From JBKEBX01 sp047974615 (GTDB taxonomy: Bacteria > Bacillota > Clostridia > Lachnospirales > CAMZNU01), in NCBI GenBank assembly GCA_047974615.1, contig JBKECM010000002.1, positions 1 through 17,224 on the forward strand: a stretch of DNA of 17,224 nucleotides, given 5' to 3'. The notes beneath the pieces are model-generated. The model was given only the letters and a program-made list of their open reading frames with translations. It did no database searches and was not told the DNA's origin. Positions 8,460-15,667 of this stretch are shown here, piece after piece. Each line of letters opens with the position of its first letter. Position 1 is the first letter of the stretch. Both the position numbers and the translations under genes were made by a program.

Positions 8460-9400
8460 TAGAATTTTTCACATCACCTACTTTTTGGAAAACGGTTTTA
8501 GCAAGTACTACACCTGTTATGCTTGCAACCCTTTCAGCTAATATGATGACAAAGTCAGGTATATTTAACTTAGCTATTGAAGGTACTATGCTTATTTGTG
8601 CTTTAACTGGTGTTGTTATTAGTGCTTACACACAAAATCTATGGTTATCATGTATTTTAACGATATTAATGGGTATTGGTATTTCATTTATTTTTGGCTA
8701 CTTTTCACTAATAATGAAAGGTGCTATGAACGCTTGTGGAGTGGCTATAAACTTAATCGCAAGTGGTGGTACTGTTTTCATTTTGGTTTTACTTACAGGC
8801 AGTAAAGCAAACTCAAGTGCACTTAAAAGTTTAACTTTCCCGAAAGTTGATATACCTATTTTAAAAGATATACCTATTCTCGGAGAAATAATATCAGGAC
8901 AAAATCTTGTAACCTATATATCATGGGCTTTAGTTGCTATTGTTGCAATAATGTTATATAAAACTAAGCTTGGGATAAATATACGTGCTGTAGGGGAAAA
9001 TCCCGAAGCAGCAAAGTCAGCAGGTATAAATGTTTTAACACATCAATTTATTGCTCTTGGTATTTGTGGTATCGCCTCATCTTTTGGGGGTATGTATTTA
9101 TCAATGGGAGCATTAAAGTCTTTTACAACTGGTATGGTTGCAGGACGTGGCTATATGTCCTTAGCTATGGACGCTATGAGTCAAGGCAATCCAATAATAG
9201 GTTGTTTAAGCTCTTTATTATACGGCTTTTCCGATACAATAACTGTATACTTACAGTTATATAGTAAAATAGATTTAAAGTTAATCGAAGCATTTCCATA
9301 TCTTTTTATAATAGCTGTACTTGTTATAATGCAGTTTATTAAAAAAGTTATGGTGCAAAGACGAGAAAAGGTTGTTAGCCTAAATCAGGCTTCACAATAA
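8456..9400 (+). CDS. BMP/nucleoside-type ABC importer permease 2
   Basis: 314-residue second permease (NupQ/YufQ-like). It carries KSGIFNLAIEGTMLI, the usual form of the family motif that is altered in permease 1, and the coupling loop LGINIRAVGENPEAAKSAGIN. It is hydrophobic throughout and ends in a short basic tail. Its start overlaps the stop of permease 1 by four bases. With permease 1 it would form the membrane part of the importer. Substrates in this family include purine and pyrimidine nucleosides; the exact one cannot be read from the sequence. Confidence 0.92.
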   Translation: MIEFFTSPTFWKTVLASTTPVMLATLSANMMTKSGIFNLAIEGTMLICALTGVVISAYTQNLWLSCILTILMGIGISFIFGYFSLIMKGAMNACGVAINLIASGGTVFILVLLTGSKANSSALKSLTFPKVDIPILKDIPILGEIISGQNLVTYISWALVAIVAIMLYKTKLGINIRAVGENPEAAKSAGINVLTHQFIALGICGIASSFGGMYLSMGALKSFTTGMVAGRGYMSLAMDAMSQGNPIIGCLSSLLYGFSDTITVYLQLYSKIDLKLIEAFPYLFIIAVLVIMQFIKKVMVQRREKVVSLNQASQ

Positions 9401-9418
9401 ATTTAAGGAGGAATCAAT

Positions 9419-9991
9419 ATGTCACAAGTGTACTATGACCCATGGTCAAACACAAGAACAAAAAACGGCTTAGAAGCAGACTTAGTAATTTCAGCAATGC
9501 AAAAATGTATTAGACGAGGTGAAGAAGAACAAGCTCTACGTTTTGCATATGAGCTTTATATCACATCTACTTTTCACGAAGAAAAAATGTGGAATCGTCT
9601 TTTAGTTATTGCTGTTGAAGATATAGGTTTTGGAGAACCAAATGCGCCTTTATTAGTAAAAAATCTATTTGACTTACATAAAGAATTTCCTTATATGGAC
9701 GGAGATAGACCGATATTTTTTATGCACGCAATACGTTATATGTGTAAGTGCCAAAAAGAACGTTCAACAGACCATATTAAAAATATCATAATGAAAGAAT
9801 TTGAAGGTGGTTTTGTACCTACTATACCAGATTATGCTATTGATATGCATACAATTAAAGGTAGAGAACGAGGTAGAGATGTTTTCTATTTCTTAGATGA
9901 AGCTAGTAAAGTATCACCTGTATGGAGTGAATACGATGACTCATACAGAGTAAAATTATATGAAATGTGCAAAGAAGAACTTAAAAAATAA
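9419..9991 (+). CDS. Stand-alone protein resembling the RarA/MgsA C-terminal domain
   Basis: 190-residue soluble, mainly helical protein with a strong ribosome binding site (AAGGAGG at 9405-9411). The stretch from about residue 17 to 90, including DLVISAMQKCIRRGEEEQAL and IAVEDIGFGEPNAPLLV, resembles the C-terminal helical domain of the RarA/MgsA AAA+ ATPase (the region following the ATPase core, often written as RLVRFASEDIGLADP). There is no Walker A or B motif, so it is not an ATPase by itself. The second half has PDYAIDMHTIKGRERGRD (137-154), well conserved in appearance but of unknown role. It sits inside the importer operon, 18 bases after permease 2 and 18 before the lipoprotein gene, so it is co-expressed. 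Its function there is unknown. The domain similarity is from memory and moderate. Confidence 0.6.
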   Translation: MSQVYYDPWSNTRTKNGLEADLVISAMQKCIRRGEEEQALRFAYELYITSTFHEEKMWNRLLVIAVEDIGFGEPNAPLLVKNLFDLHKEFPYMDGDRPIFFMHAIRYMCKCQKERSTDHIKNIIMKEFEGGFVPTIPDYAIDMHTIKGRERGRDVFYFLDEASKVSPVWSEYDDSYRVKLYEMCKEELKK

Positions 9992-10009
9992 AAAGGAGAA
10001 TTAACAACT

Positions 10010-11149
10010 ATGAAAAAATTTATCCGAAATGTAGCAACACTAACATCTTTAACTATTTTAGCAGGTGCTTTAGCAAGTTGTAGTTCTGAAAGCACAGAAA
10101 CTACAGCTACTGAAGGTACTACAAGTGGAGATGGAGAAAAAGAGCAAGTTTATGTTTTCATAAGAGATAGAGGTGACTTATCATACTGGGATAGTATGGC
10201 AGCTGGTGCTGATAAGGCTGTAACAGACTATGCAGATCAAGCAGACGTTCACGTTATCGAAACTACTATTGATATTCAAGCTAACTTACAAGCTTTATAT
10301 GAAGCTGCTGATGCAGGTGCAGATTTAATCATAACTGCTTCTGACTTTAAAGATAACTTAGTAGAAGTTGCAAATGAATATCCTGATATTGCTTTTACAA
10401 TTATAAGTGAAAACGTTGTAGATCAATGTGTAAATAATAATGCTTATGGTATCGACTTTGCAACTAGCCAAGCTGCATTTTTAGGTGGTATCGTTGCTGC
10501 TGATTTAGCTGCAAATGGTGCTGAAGATATGGAGCCAAGTGATACAATCGGTTTTATAGGTGGTATGGACGAGTCTGTTGTAATACAAGAGTTTTTATGG
10601 GGTTACATTCAAGGTGCTAAATACTATAACCCAGATGTTGAGCTTGTATATAACTATGTAGGTGCATGGAATGACCCTGATACTGCAAAAACTCAAGCTG
10701 TAACTCAATACGATGAAGCAAACGTTGACGTTATTTTTGCTTGTGCTGGTGGTTCTGGTAATGGTGTACATGATGCTGCTGCTACAGTTTCAAAATATGT
10801 TATCGGTGTTGATAGTGACCAATCTCAAATGTATGAAGGTGATACAGAAATACAAGAGCGTTTTGCAACTTCTGTAGTTAAAGAAGTAGGTAATGCCGTA
10901 TATAACACAATAGGACAATATTTAGAAGAAGGTACTTTAAACTTTGGAGAATTTGAAATATTAGGTTTAGCTGATGAGGCTGTTGGTATAGTTGAAGGCG
11001 AACAATATGAAAAACTTATGTCTGCTGAAGGTAAAGAGATTCTTGCTGAAGCAAAAGCTGCTATCATTGATGGTTCTTTAGTTGTTGAAAGTGCTATCGG
11101 TAGAGAACAAGATGAAATAAAAGCATTTATAGACGAAAACAGTAAATAA
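10010..11149 (+). CDS. BMP/PnrA-family substrate-binding lipoprotein
   Basis: 379-residue extracellular binding protein of the ABC importer. A lipoprotein signal is present: basic KKFIRN start, hydrophobic stretch, and lipobox LASC with lipidated C24. A Ser/Thr/Glu-rich linker (25-46) leads to the BMP/PnrA domain: VYVFIRDRGDLSYWDSMAAGADKA near the start, DTIGFIGGMDESVVIQEF (178-195) and NYVGAWNDPDTAKTQA, then DVIFACAGGSGNGVHDAA and YVIGVDSDQSQ (263-273). In T. pallidum PnrA and related proteins this fold binds purine nucleosides. It has a strong AAGGAG ribosome binding site and is the last gene of the operon, followed by a strong terminator. Specificity is inferred from the family only. Confidence 0.93.
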   Translation: MKKFIRNVATLTSLTILAGALASCSSESTETTATEGTTSGDGEKEQVYVFIRDRGDLSYWDSMAAGADKAVTDYADQADVHVIETTIDIQANLQALYEAADAGADLIITASDFKDNLVEVANEYPDIAFTIISENVVDQCVNNNAYGIDFATSQAAFLGGIVAADLAANGAEDMEPSDTIGFIGGMDESVVIQEFLWGYIQGAKYYNPDVELVYNYVGAWNDPDTAKTQAVTQYDEANVDVIFACAGGSGNGVHDAAATVSKYVIGVDSDQSQMYEGDTEIQERFATSVVKEVGNAVYNTIGQYLEEGTLNFGEFEILGLADEAVGIVEGEQYEKLMSAEGKEILAEAKAAIIDGSLVVESAIGREQDEIKAFIDENSK

Positions 11150-11174
11150 ATGGCAACGTTGCAAATTTAAAAAA

Positions 11175-11221
11175 GGGGCTGTAAAGAAACTCGCTTAGCG
11201 ATGTTTCTTTCAGTCCCTTTT
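11175..11221 (+). terminator. Bidirectional terminator between convergent operons
   Basis: GGGGCTGTAAAGAAAC (11175-11190) pairs with GTTTCTTTCAGTCCC (11203-11217), and an inner TCGC-TTA-GCGA extends the stem to about 20 bp. TTTT follows on the plus strand and six A (11169-11174) precede it, giving a T tract on the minus strand. It can end both the importer operon and the minus-strand mecA operon. Confidence 0.85.
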
Positions 11222-11348
11222 GAGTTTTAAAGAAATTGAGATTTTTCAAGGAAGTGCGTAAAATCAAACTTTGCTGTGTAGACAGAAATACACAAAAAGT
11301 TTGATTTTATGTAACTGACACAGAAAATGCCTATTTCTTTACAGCCTC
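11175..11348. repeat. 174-bp inverted-repeat element with internal hairpins (MITE-like)
   Basis: The ends GGGGCTGTAAAGAAA (11175-11189) and TTTCTTTACAGCCTC (11334-11348) are inverted repeats matching at 14 of 15 positions. Inside are the terminator hairpin at 11175-11217 and a second hairpin whose 14-bp arms (11259-11272 and 11296-11309) enclose TGTGT/ACACA. No coding frame is apparent and no clear target duplication is seen at the edges. It could be a non-autonomous mobile element or a structured 3' region shared by the convergent transcripts. Confidence 0.45.
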
Positions 11349-11358
11349 ATTTATTTTT

Positions 11359-12660
11359 TTATTCAAAAGTATATACACCATTAAACTCATCTATTTTATA
11401 AGATGAAACTTTGTTGTTTGTAAAATTTATATAAATGCCTATTGAATCTTCATTTGAGGCTTTATATATATACACAAATTCTCTATCTTCACTTGATTTT
11501 GTATCCTTTACAAAAATAAATTCTGGAGATGAGAAAAGATTTAATACTTCTGTATTTGTATAACCAAGAAGGTTATACATATTTTTAAAATCAAATAAAT
11601 CTAAGTAGTTTTTAAAAGAATTATATCTTTCACTATAATAGTTTTTAGATAAGTTATTTTTAAAGGTATTTGCCTTTTCATTATTTGTTATTACAAATTC
11701 TTGCTTACCATAAACTCCGGCACAAATTTCATATTTATTAAAAACAATTACTAGATTACCTTCTTTGTTAAAGTAAAAAGGACGACTATTATCCAGTTTT
11801 GCCTTTTCAAAATCATCATACCAATAAGAATATAAATCCGGTGATTGAGCTTCTCTTTCCTTCATCATAGTAAGAATATCTTCTCTTAAAGCATCTTCAT
11901 AATTTTTACCTAAGACATCTGTTAAAGTTATAGGTGCATAGGTTTTATTATTGTAGTTTAAATATATTTCTTCTGTAAAAGATGAAGCAAGAGCTTGTAA
12001 ATGATATACTTTCACACTTAAAATATCTGAAGAATTTATAACCTCGTAGCCAATAGAATATACAGGATTTATGTAGTCAGCTATATCCCCACCCGTACTA
12101 ATAAAAGCATCTTTATATTCTTTATTTGATTTAAGCTGATTAGCATAAAATTTTTCAAGTTTACCTAATATTTCAAAAGAAATTTTGTAAAAGCTTTTAT
12201 TTGTAAGCATTTTTAATTCATCTTTAAATATTATATCGTACATTTCCATAGGTATGTAAGTTGATGAATTAATTAATACAGCCTTTTGGCTAGTGCCTGT
12301 TTTTTCATCATTAATTGTTATTCCAGAGTTTCCAATCTTTACAGTATAATTCTCATCTTTTTTTACGACTGTAGCAGTCATTTTTTTTTGGTTCCATTCA
12401 ATCTTATAGCCAAAAAGTTCTGTAGCATTTCTTAAATTCACATAATTGTCACTATTATTTTTGTCTTGCACTAAAGTAGATGTATTTAAACTTTGAAAAA
12501 AATTCGAACTACTATTTATTTCATAGTCGCCTTCCCCACCTACATAAACTTCTTTTGCAATTAGGTTTTCAGTATATATAGAATTATTATTAGAGTAGGC
12601 AAAAACAGGTGTAACTATAAAAATAGACAGTAATAGTGCTAAAGAAATCTTTTTGTACAT
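11359..12660 (-). CDS. Secreted protein with stalk-type and DUF4163/DUF3298 (RsiV-like) domains
   Basis: 433-residue exported protein. A signal peptide (MYKKISLALLL..., cleavage likely after VFA at residue 21) leads to a segment at about 72-146, NYVNLRNATELFGYKIEWN...STYIPMEMYDIIF, that resembles a copper-amine-oxidase N-terminal (stalk) domain. Residues about 155-230 resemble DUF4163. Residues about 231-325 resemble DUF3298: FYFNKEGNLVIVFNKYEICAGVYGKQEFVI. The last ~95 residues are not recognised. DUF4163/DUF3298 occurs in the anti-sigma factor RsiV, where it binds lysozyme, and in the deacetylase PdaC; neither a sigma-binding region nor a deacetylase domain is present here. GAGGTG at 12666-12671 supports the start. 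It lies 16 bases after mecA and is probably co-transcribed. Confidence 0.75.
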   Translation of the reverse strand: MYKKISLALLLSIFIVTPVFAYSNNNSIYTENLIAKEVYVGGEGDYEINSSSNFFQSLNTSTLVQDKNNSDNYVNLRNATELFGYKIEWNQKKMTATVVKKDENYTVKIGNSGITINDEKTGTSQKAVLINSSTYIPMEMYDIIFKDELKMLTNKSFYKISFEILGKLEKFYANQLKSNKEYKDAFISTGGDIADYINPVYSIGYEVINSSDILSVKVYHLQALASSFTEEIYLNYNNKTYAPITLTDVLGKNYEDALREDILTMMKEREAQSPDLYSYWYDDFEKAKLDNSRPFYFNKEGNLVIVFNKYEICAGVYGKQEFVITNNEKANTFKNNLSKNYYSERYNSFKNYLDLFDFKNMYNLLGYTNTEVLNLFSSPEFIFVKDTKSSEDREFVYIYKASNEDSIGIYINFTNNKVSSYKIDEFNGVYTFE

Positions 12661-12676
12661 ATAATCACCTCAAAAT

Positions 12677-13348
12677 TTAGTCAACTATAGATGCAAGTTT
12701 TTTAATAACATTAGCCTTTAATAAAGTTGTACCATGCTCTAATAAATAAGCATAGCTAACTATACTTTCTGATGTAAAATCTCCAAAATCGTTTAAAATA
12801 TAACTTAAAGTTGTTCCCTCTATATTTTTGTTACTTGTATAATCAAGATATAAGTAATAAATCTCTTCATATTTATACAATGAACTTTTGCCCTTATAGA
12901 TATCCTCTAACTGACGACAAGCCGATAAAACGTTGTCTAAGTCATTAAACGAATAAACTAAAACACCTGTCTCATATATATCCACGTTTTCTTTTTGCTT
13001 ATTTCTTTGCTTTATTTTTTCTTTTATCTTGTTTGTAATATCTGGTTCAAGCCTTTTGATTTTTTCGTCTAAAAGACCCATATGTTCAATCATTTCATCA
13101 CTTTCGTCAACCTTTGTAACATAGATATCTATTGACTGACTAGAGCGAGGAACAGCCTCAATTAAAAGAGGTTTATCATCTATAGTGAAGTCAACTTCGT
13201 CTAAGGCTTTCATCATTAAAGTGTGAATTAGCTCTCGTATTTTATCATTACCTTGTGCCAGCTCAATAAATTTTATATTATAGTCTTGTAAATCGTCCAT
13301 TGTAACTTCTATTTTTAATTTTGTATCATTTATTTTTGTGAATTTCAT
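12677..13348 (-). CDS. mecA: MecA-type adaptor protein of the ClpC protease
   Basis: 223-residue adaptor that in Bacillus and relatives delivers substrates to the ClpC-ClpP protease and promotes ClpC hexamer assembly. The N-terminal substrate-binding half begins MKFTKINDTKLKIEVTMDDL and contains a region ending IDIYVTKVDE. A charged Lys/Glu linker (about 95-122) separates it from the C-terminal ClpC-binding half (VLVYSFNDLDNVLSACRQL... through LLEHGTTLLKANVIKKL). B. subtilis MecA is 218 residues. The ATG at 13348 is chosen because a GGAGGAGG (13354-13361) lies just upstream; a GTG at 13363 would put that site inside the gene. First gene of a two-gene minus-strand operon. Confidence 0.85.
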   Translation of the reverse strand: MKFTKINDTKLKIEVTMDDLQDYNIKFIELAQGNDKIRELIHTLMMKALDEVDFTIDDKPLLIEAVPRSSQSIDIYVTKVDESDEMIEHMGLLDEKIKRLEPDITNKIKEKIKQRNKQKENVDIYETGVLVYSFNDLDNVLSACRQLEDIYKGKSSLYKYEEIYYLYLDYTSNKNIEGTTLSYILNDFGDFTSESIVSYAYLLEHGTTLLKANVIKKLASIVD

Positions 13349-13470
13349 CTTAACCTCCTCCACACGTATTTATTATTATATTTATATATACGTATTATAT
13401 GCTAAAAGTTTCAAAGTATTTTTAAAAATTTATAATTTATAATTTTTATATTAATTGAAAATATATATAC

Positions 13471-13499
13471 ATTATAATATTTTTTAGTGCTAATGTAAA
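13471..13499 (-). promoter_or_regulatory. Sigma-A-type promoter of mecA
   Basis: On the minus strand TTTACA (13499-13494) and TATAAT (13476-13471) are spaced by 17 bases. The start point would be near 13464, giving a leader of about 115 bases. The rest of 13349-13470 is AT-rich with no gene or clear structure. Confidence 0.65.
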
Positions 13500-13547
13500 G
13501 GAATTTAAGTATTATCTTGCAAAATACTGTAAAATTTAATGTAAATG

Positions 13548-13575
13548 TTGTATTTTTTGTTATTTATGTTATAAT
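13548..13575 (+). promoter_or_regulatory. Sigma-A-type promoter of the TauE/SafE-type permease gene
   Basis: TTGTAT (13548-13553) and TATAAT (13570-13575), 16 bases apart. The leader of about 80 bases contains a direct repeat ATGACTAT (13604-13611 and 13620-13627) but no clear hairpin. The -35 boxes of this promoter and the divergent mecA promoter are about 50 bases apart. Confidence 0.6.
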
Positions 13576-13661
13576 AAATTAAACTTGAGCGTAGTTATTC
13601 AATATGACTATTATTTTTTATGACTATGCTACTCATTTCAAATAGCCGCTGGAGGTATTTT

Positions 13662-14426
13662 ATGTCTTATATAGAACAGCTATTAATCATTTGCCCTATA
13701 ATTTTTTTTGCAGGCTTTGTAGATAGTATTGCAGGTGGTGGAGGTCTTTTATCTTTACCTACTTATATAGCTGTTGGATTACCTCCTAAGGTAGCACTTG
13801 GTACAAATAAATTAGGTAGCACTGGAGGTACTTTTATTGCTACTTTAAAGTTTATTAAAGCAAAAAAAGTAGATATGAAAAGTGCTTTAGTTGCAGGTGC
13901 TTTTGCTATTATAGGTAGTAACATAGGTGCTAGACTTGCTATTCATTTTAATGATAAATTTTTAAGTTATTTTATGCTTATTGTTTTACCTATCGTTTTC
14001 ATATTTATACTCAAAACAAAAAAATTTAAAGAAGAACGAGAAGAATTAATAAATAACAGAAAACGTGTATATATATTGTCATCTATAATTGGTATTTCAC
14101 TTGGTTGTTACGATGGTTTTTTTGGTCCGGGTACAGGTACTTTTATTATGCTAGCATTTAACACTATTGTAGGATTTGATATTGTAAAAAGTAATGGCAA
14201 TGCAAAAGTTGTAAACTTTTCATCAAATATTGCAGCAGTTATAACCTTTGCTATGAATGGTCTTGTTATGTATAAGCTTGCTATACCAGCTCTTGTTTTT
14301 TCTGTACTTGGAAACTATACTGGCTCATCGCTTGCTATTAAAAAAGGTGATAAAATAATAAAGCCTATGTTACTTTTTGTTTTTTTAGTTTTAATCGTTA
14401 AAACTTTTTATGATAAATTTATATAG
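13662..14426 (+). CDS. TauE/SafE (TSUP)-family membrane permease
   Basis: 254-residue integral membrane protein of the sulfite/anion exporter type. The two half-repeats typical of the family are visible: GFVDSIAGGGGLLSLPTYI near the N terminus with GTNKLGSTGGT after it, and GCYDGFFGPGTGTFIMLAF in the middle followed by GNAKVVNFSSN. About seven or eight hydrophobic segments are present. The start at 13662 is fixed by GGAGG nine to ten bases upstream; an in-frame ATG at 13620 lacks such a site. Family members move sulfite, sulfoacetate, taurine-derived or other organic anions; the substrate here is unknown. It has its own promoter and is divergent from mecA. No terminator separates it clearly from the next gene, so readthrough is possible. 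Confidence 0.88.
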   Translation: MSYIEQLLIICPIIFFAGFVDSIAGGGGLLSLPTYIAVGLPPKVALGTNKLGSTGGTFIATLKFIKAKKVDMKSALVAGAFAIIGSNIGARLAIHFNDKFLSYFMLIVLPIVFIFILKTKKFKEEREELINNRKRVYILSSIIGISLGCYDGFFGPGTGTFIMLAFNTIVGFDIVKSNGNAKVVNFSSNIAAVITFAMNGLVMYKLAIPALVFSVLGNYTGSSLAIKKGDKIIKPMLLFVFLVLIVKTFYDKFI

Positions 14427-14489
14427 AATTTAAACTTTTTAATATATCAAGCGTATATACTATTAAATAAAAAAAGGAGCATACTAACT

Positions 14490-14912
14490 ATGAAAGATGA
14501 AGTTTTAAAAATACTAGAGTTGCTTGAGAAAGGTGTAATATCTTCAGATGAAGCTAATAGCCTTATTAAAGAAATTAGAAAAAATGAAGGCGAAGAAACT
14601 ACTGAAAATTTTCAATCAGAAGATAATACTACAAGTACAAATAAAAAAACTAACAGTGTTGATGGAATATATAATTCTTTTGAAAACGGTTTAAGAAATA
14701 TCGGAGATAAAGTAAACGAATTTATTACAAAAGTTCAACCAGAGGTTTTAAAAGCTACTCAAGTGGCTGCTGATAAACTAGCTGAAAGCTCAAAAAAGTT
14801 TTCTGAAAAAGTTGACTCAAAACTAAGTGAAGAAAATAAGCAAAAAAATACAACTTCTAAAACAAATGTTGAAGTTGACGATATCATAAAAAATTATGAG
14901 GAGGAAGAATAA
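14490..14912 (+). CDS. Small helical protein with SHOCT-like N terminus, paralog of the next gene
   Basis: 140-residue soluble protein with no signal peptide or membrane segment. Residues 1-30 (KILELLEKGVISSDEANSLI) resemble the short helical hairpin found at the N terminus of YvlB/LiaX-type and other SHOCT-like proteins. A polar Ser/Thr/Asn linker (about 33-57) is followed by amphipathic, coiled-coil-like helices (60-115) with KVNEFITKVQPEVLKATQVA and KKFSEKVDSKLSEENK. The tail is acidic. The start is set by AAGGAG at 14474-14478. The downstream gene begins one base after the stop and encodes a protein of the same design, so the two are coupled. No function is known to me. Confidence 0.75.
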   Translation: MKDEVLKILELLEKGVISSDEANSLIKEIRKNEGEETTENFQSEDNTTSTNKKTNSVDGIYNSFENGLRNIGDKVNEFITKVQPEVLKATQVAADKLAESSKKFSEKVDSKLSEENKQKNTTSKTNVEVDDIIKNYEEEE

Positions 14913-14913
14913 T

Positions 14914-15387
14914 ATGGCAGAGAAAAATAATGAAGAAGTAATGAAAATCCTTGAATTACTTGAAAAAGGTGTTATTAATGTAGGTGAAACTAAAGAGCTA
15001 CTTGGTACTATTTCCGATATGAAGTCTAAAAAATCTATTGATTTTGATGTGGAAAAAGTTCAAAAGTCTGCTGAAAAATTAGCTAAAGAATTAGGTGGCA
15101 AATTTGACGATGTTAAAACTAAGGTTACACCTAAACTAAAAGAAACTTTTGATAACCTATCAAAAGAACTTGAAAAAGTTTCTGAAAAAATCAACTCTAA
15201 ACTTTCAAAAGATGATGAGTGCTGTTGTGGCAATGATTGCTGTTGTGATTGTGATGATGAAGATTTTGACGATGAAGATTTTGATGATGAGTTCGATGAA
15301 CTTGTTGAGCTTGAAAAAATCGAAGAAGCTATTGAAGAATTTGAAGCTGAACTTGAATCTTTAGAAGAACCTGAAGAAGAAAAGTAA
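14914..15387 (+). CDS. SHOCT-like helical protein with Cys cluster and acidic tail
   Basis: 157-residue soluble protein. Its N terminus (VMKILELLEKGVINVGETKELL) and middle (KFDDVKTKVTPKLKETF...EKVSEKINSKLSKDDE) match the upstream protein in order and sequence, so the pair is a tandem duplication. Unlike the first, it then has seven cysteines within eleven residues (C103-105, C109-111, C113) followed by an Asp/Glu/Phe repeat (DDEDFDDEDFDDEFDE) and a long acidic helix. The Cys cluster could bind a metal or form a redox site; this is inference. The ATG at 14914 is chosen because GAGGAGGAAG lies directly upstream inside the first gene, excluding the longer in-frame start at 14896. A strong terminator follows. 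Confidence 0.8.
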   Translation: MAEKNNEEVMKILELLEKGVINVGETKELLGTISDMKSKKSIDFDVEKVQKSAEKLAKELGGKFDDVKTKVTPKLKETFDNLSKELEKVSEKINSKLSKDDECCCGNDCCCDCDDEDFDDEDFDDEFDELVELEKIEEAIEEFEAELESLEEPEEEK

Positions 15388-15394
15388 AAATATG

Positions 15395-15431
15395 GGGACT
15401 GTAATAAAATTTTATTATAGTCCCTTTTTTT
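15395..15431 (+). terminator. Rho-independent terminator after the small-protein pair
   Basis: GGGACTGTAATAAAA (15395-15409) is followed immediately by TTTTATTATAGTCCC (15410-15424), a 30-base palindrome with one G-T wobble. Seven T follow (15425-15431). Confidence 0.9.
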
Positions 15432-15573
15432 GATATGGCAACTTTGCAAAATACGACAGTTTCAAAAAAATTGCTACAAATCGAATTTGTTAGGAGTTCT
15501 TAACCATACATTATGAGGTCTAAAATGCTGTGTTTTTAGGCGTTGCCAGCTACTTTTAGGTGTATCTGCTATG
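15432..15573. other. Intergenic block with higher GC, no gene recognised
   Basis: Between a terminator and the epimerase promoter. About 15474-15570 is richer in G and C than its surroundings. A CTAAAA...TTTTAG hairpin is present near 15521-15540. On the minus strand 15474-15560 is open and reads ...WQRLKTQHFRPHNVWLRTPNKFDL before a stop, with no convincing start. It could be a dispersed non-coding repeat or a small RNA; no support beyond composition. Confidence 0.25.
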
Positions 15574-15602
15574 TTGATTTTAAATTGGAAATGTGCTATA
15601 CT
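15574..15602 (+). promoter_or_regulatory. Sigma-A-type promoter of the epimerase gene
   Basis: TTGATT (15574-15579), 17-base spacer, TATACT (15597-15602). The start point would be near 15609, giving a leader of about 59 bases. Confidence 0.75.
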
Positions 15603-15667
15603 TAGGTAGAAAATTGTGTTTAATAAAGACTGATAATATAAATGAATCAAACTTATTTGGAGGTAGT

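Noticed and set aside
9064..9264. 66-codon plus-strand frame inside permease 2
   Set aside because: It overlaps a well-supported membrane protein in another frame and has no independent support.
13620..13661. Longer start for the TauE/SafE-type permease
   Set aside because: ATG 13620 has no ribosome binding site, whereas ATG 13662 follows GGAGG at proper spacing and begins directly before the first membrane segment.
15060..15449. Ser-rich 129-codon frame on the minus strand
   Set aside because: It is the mirror of the Asp/Glu-rich repeat of the plus-strand protein and crosses the terminator.
11151..15450. TGGCAACGTTGCAAA (11151) and TGGCAACTTTGCAAA (15436) as a shared regulatory motif near two terminators
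   Set aside because: A 14 of 15 match is expected by chance several times in an AT-rich window of this size, and the two copies sit on different sides of their terminators.
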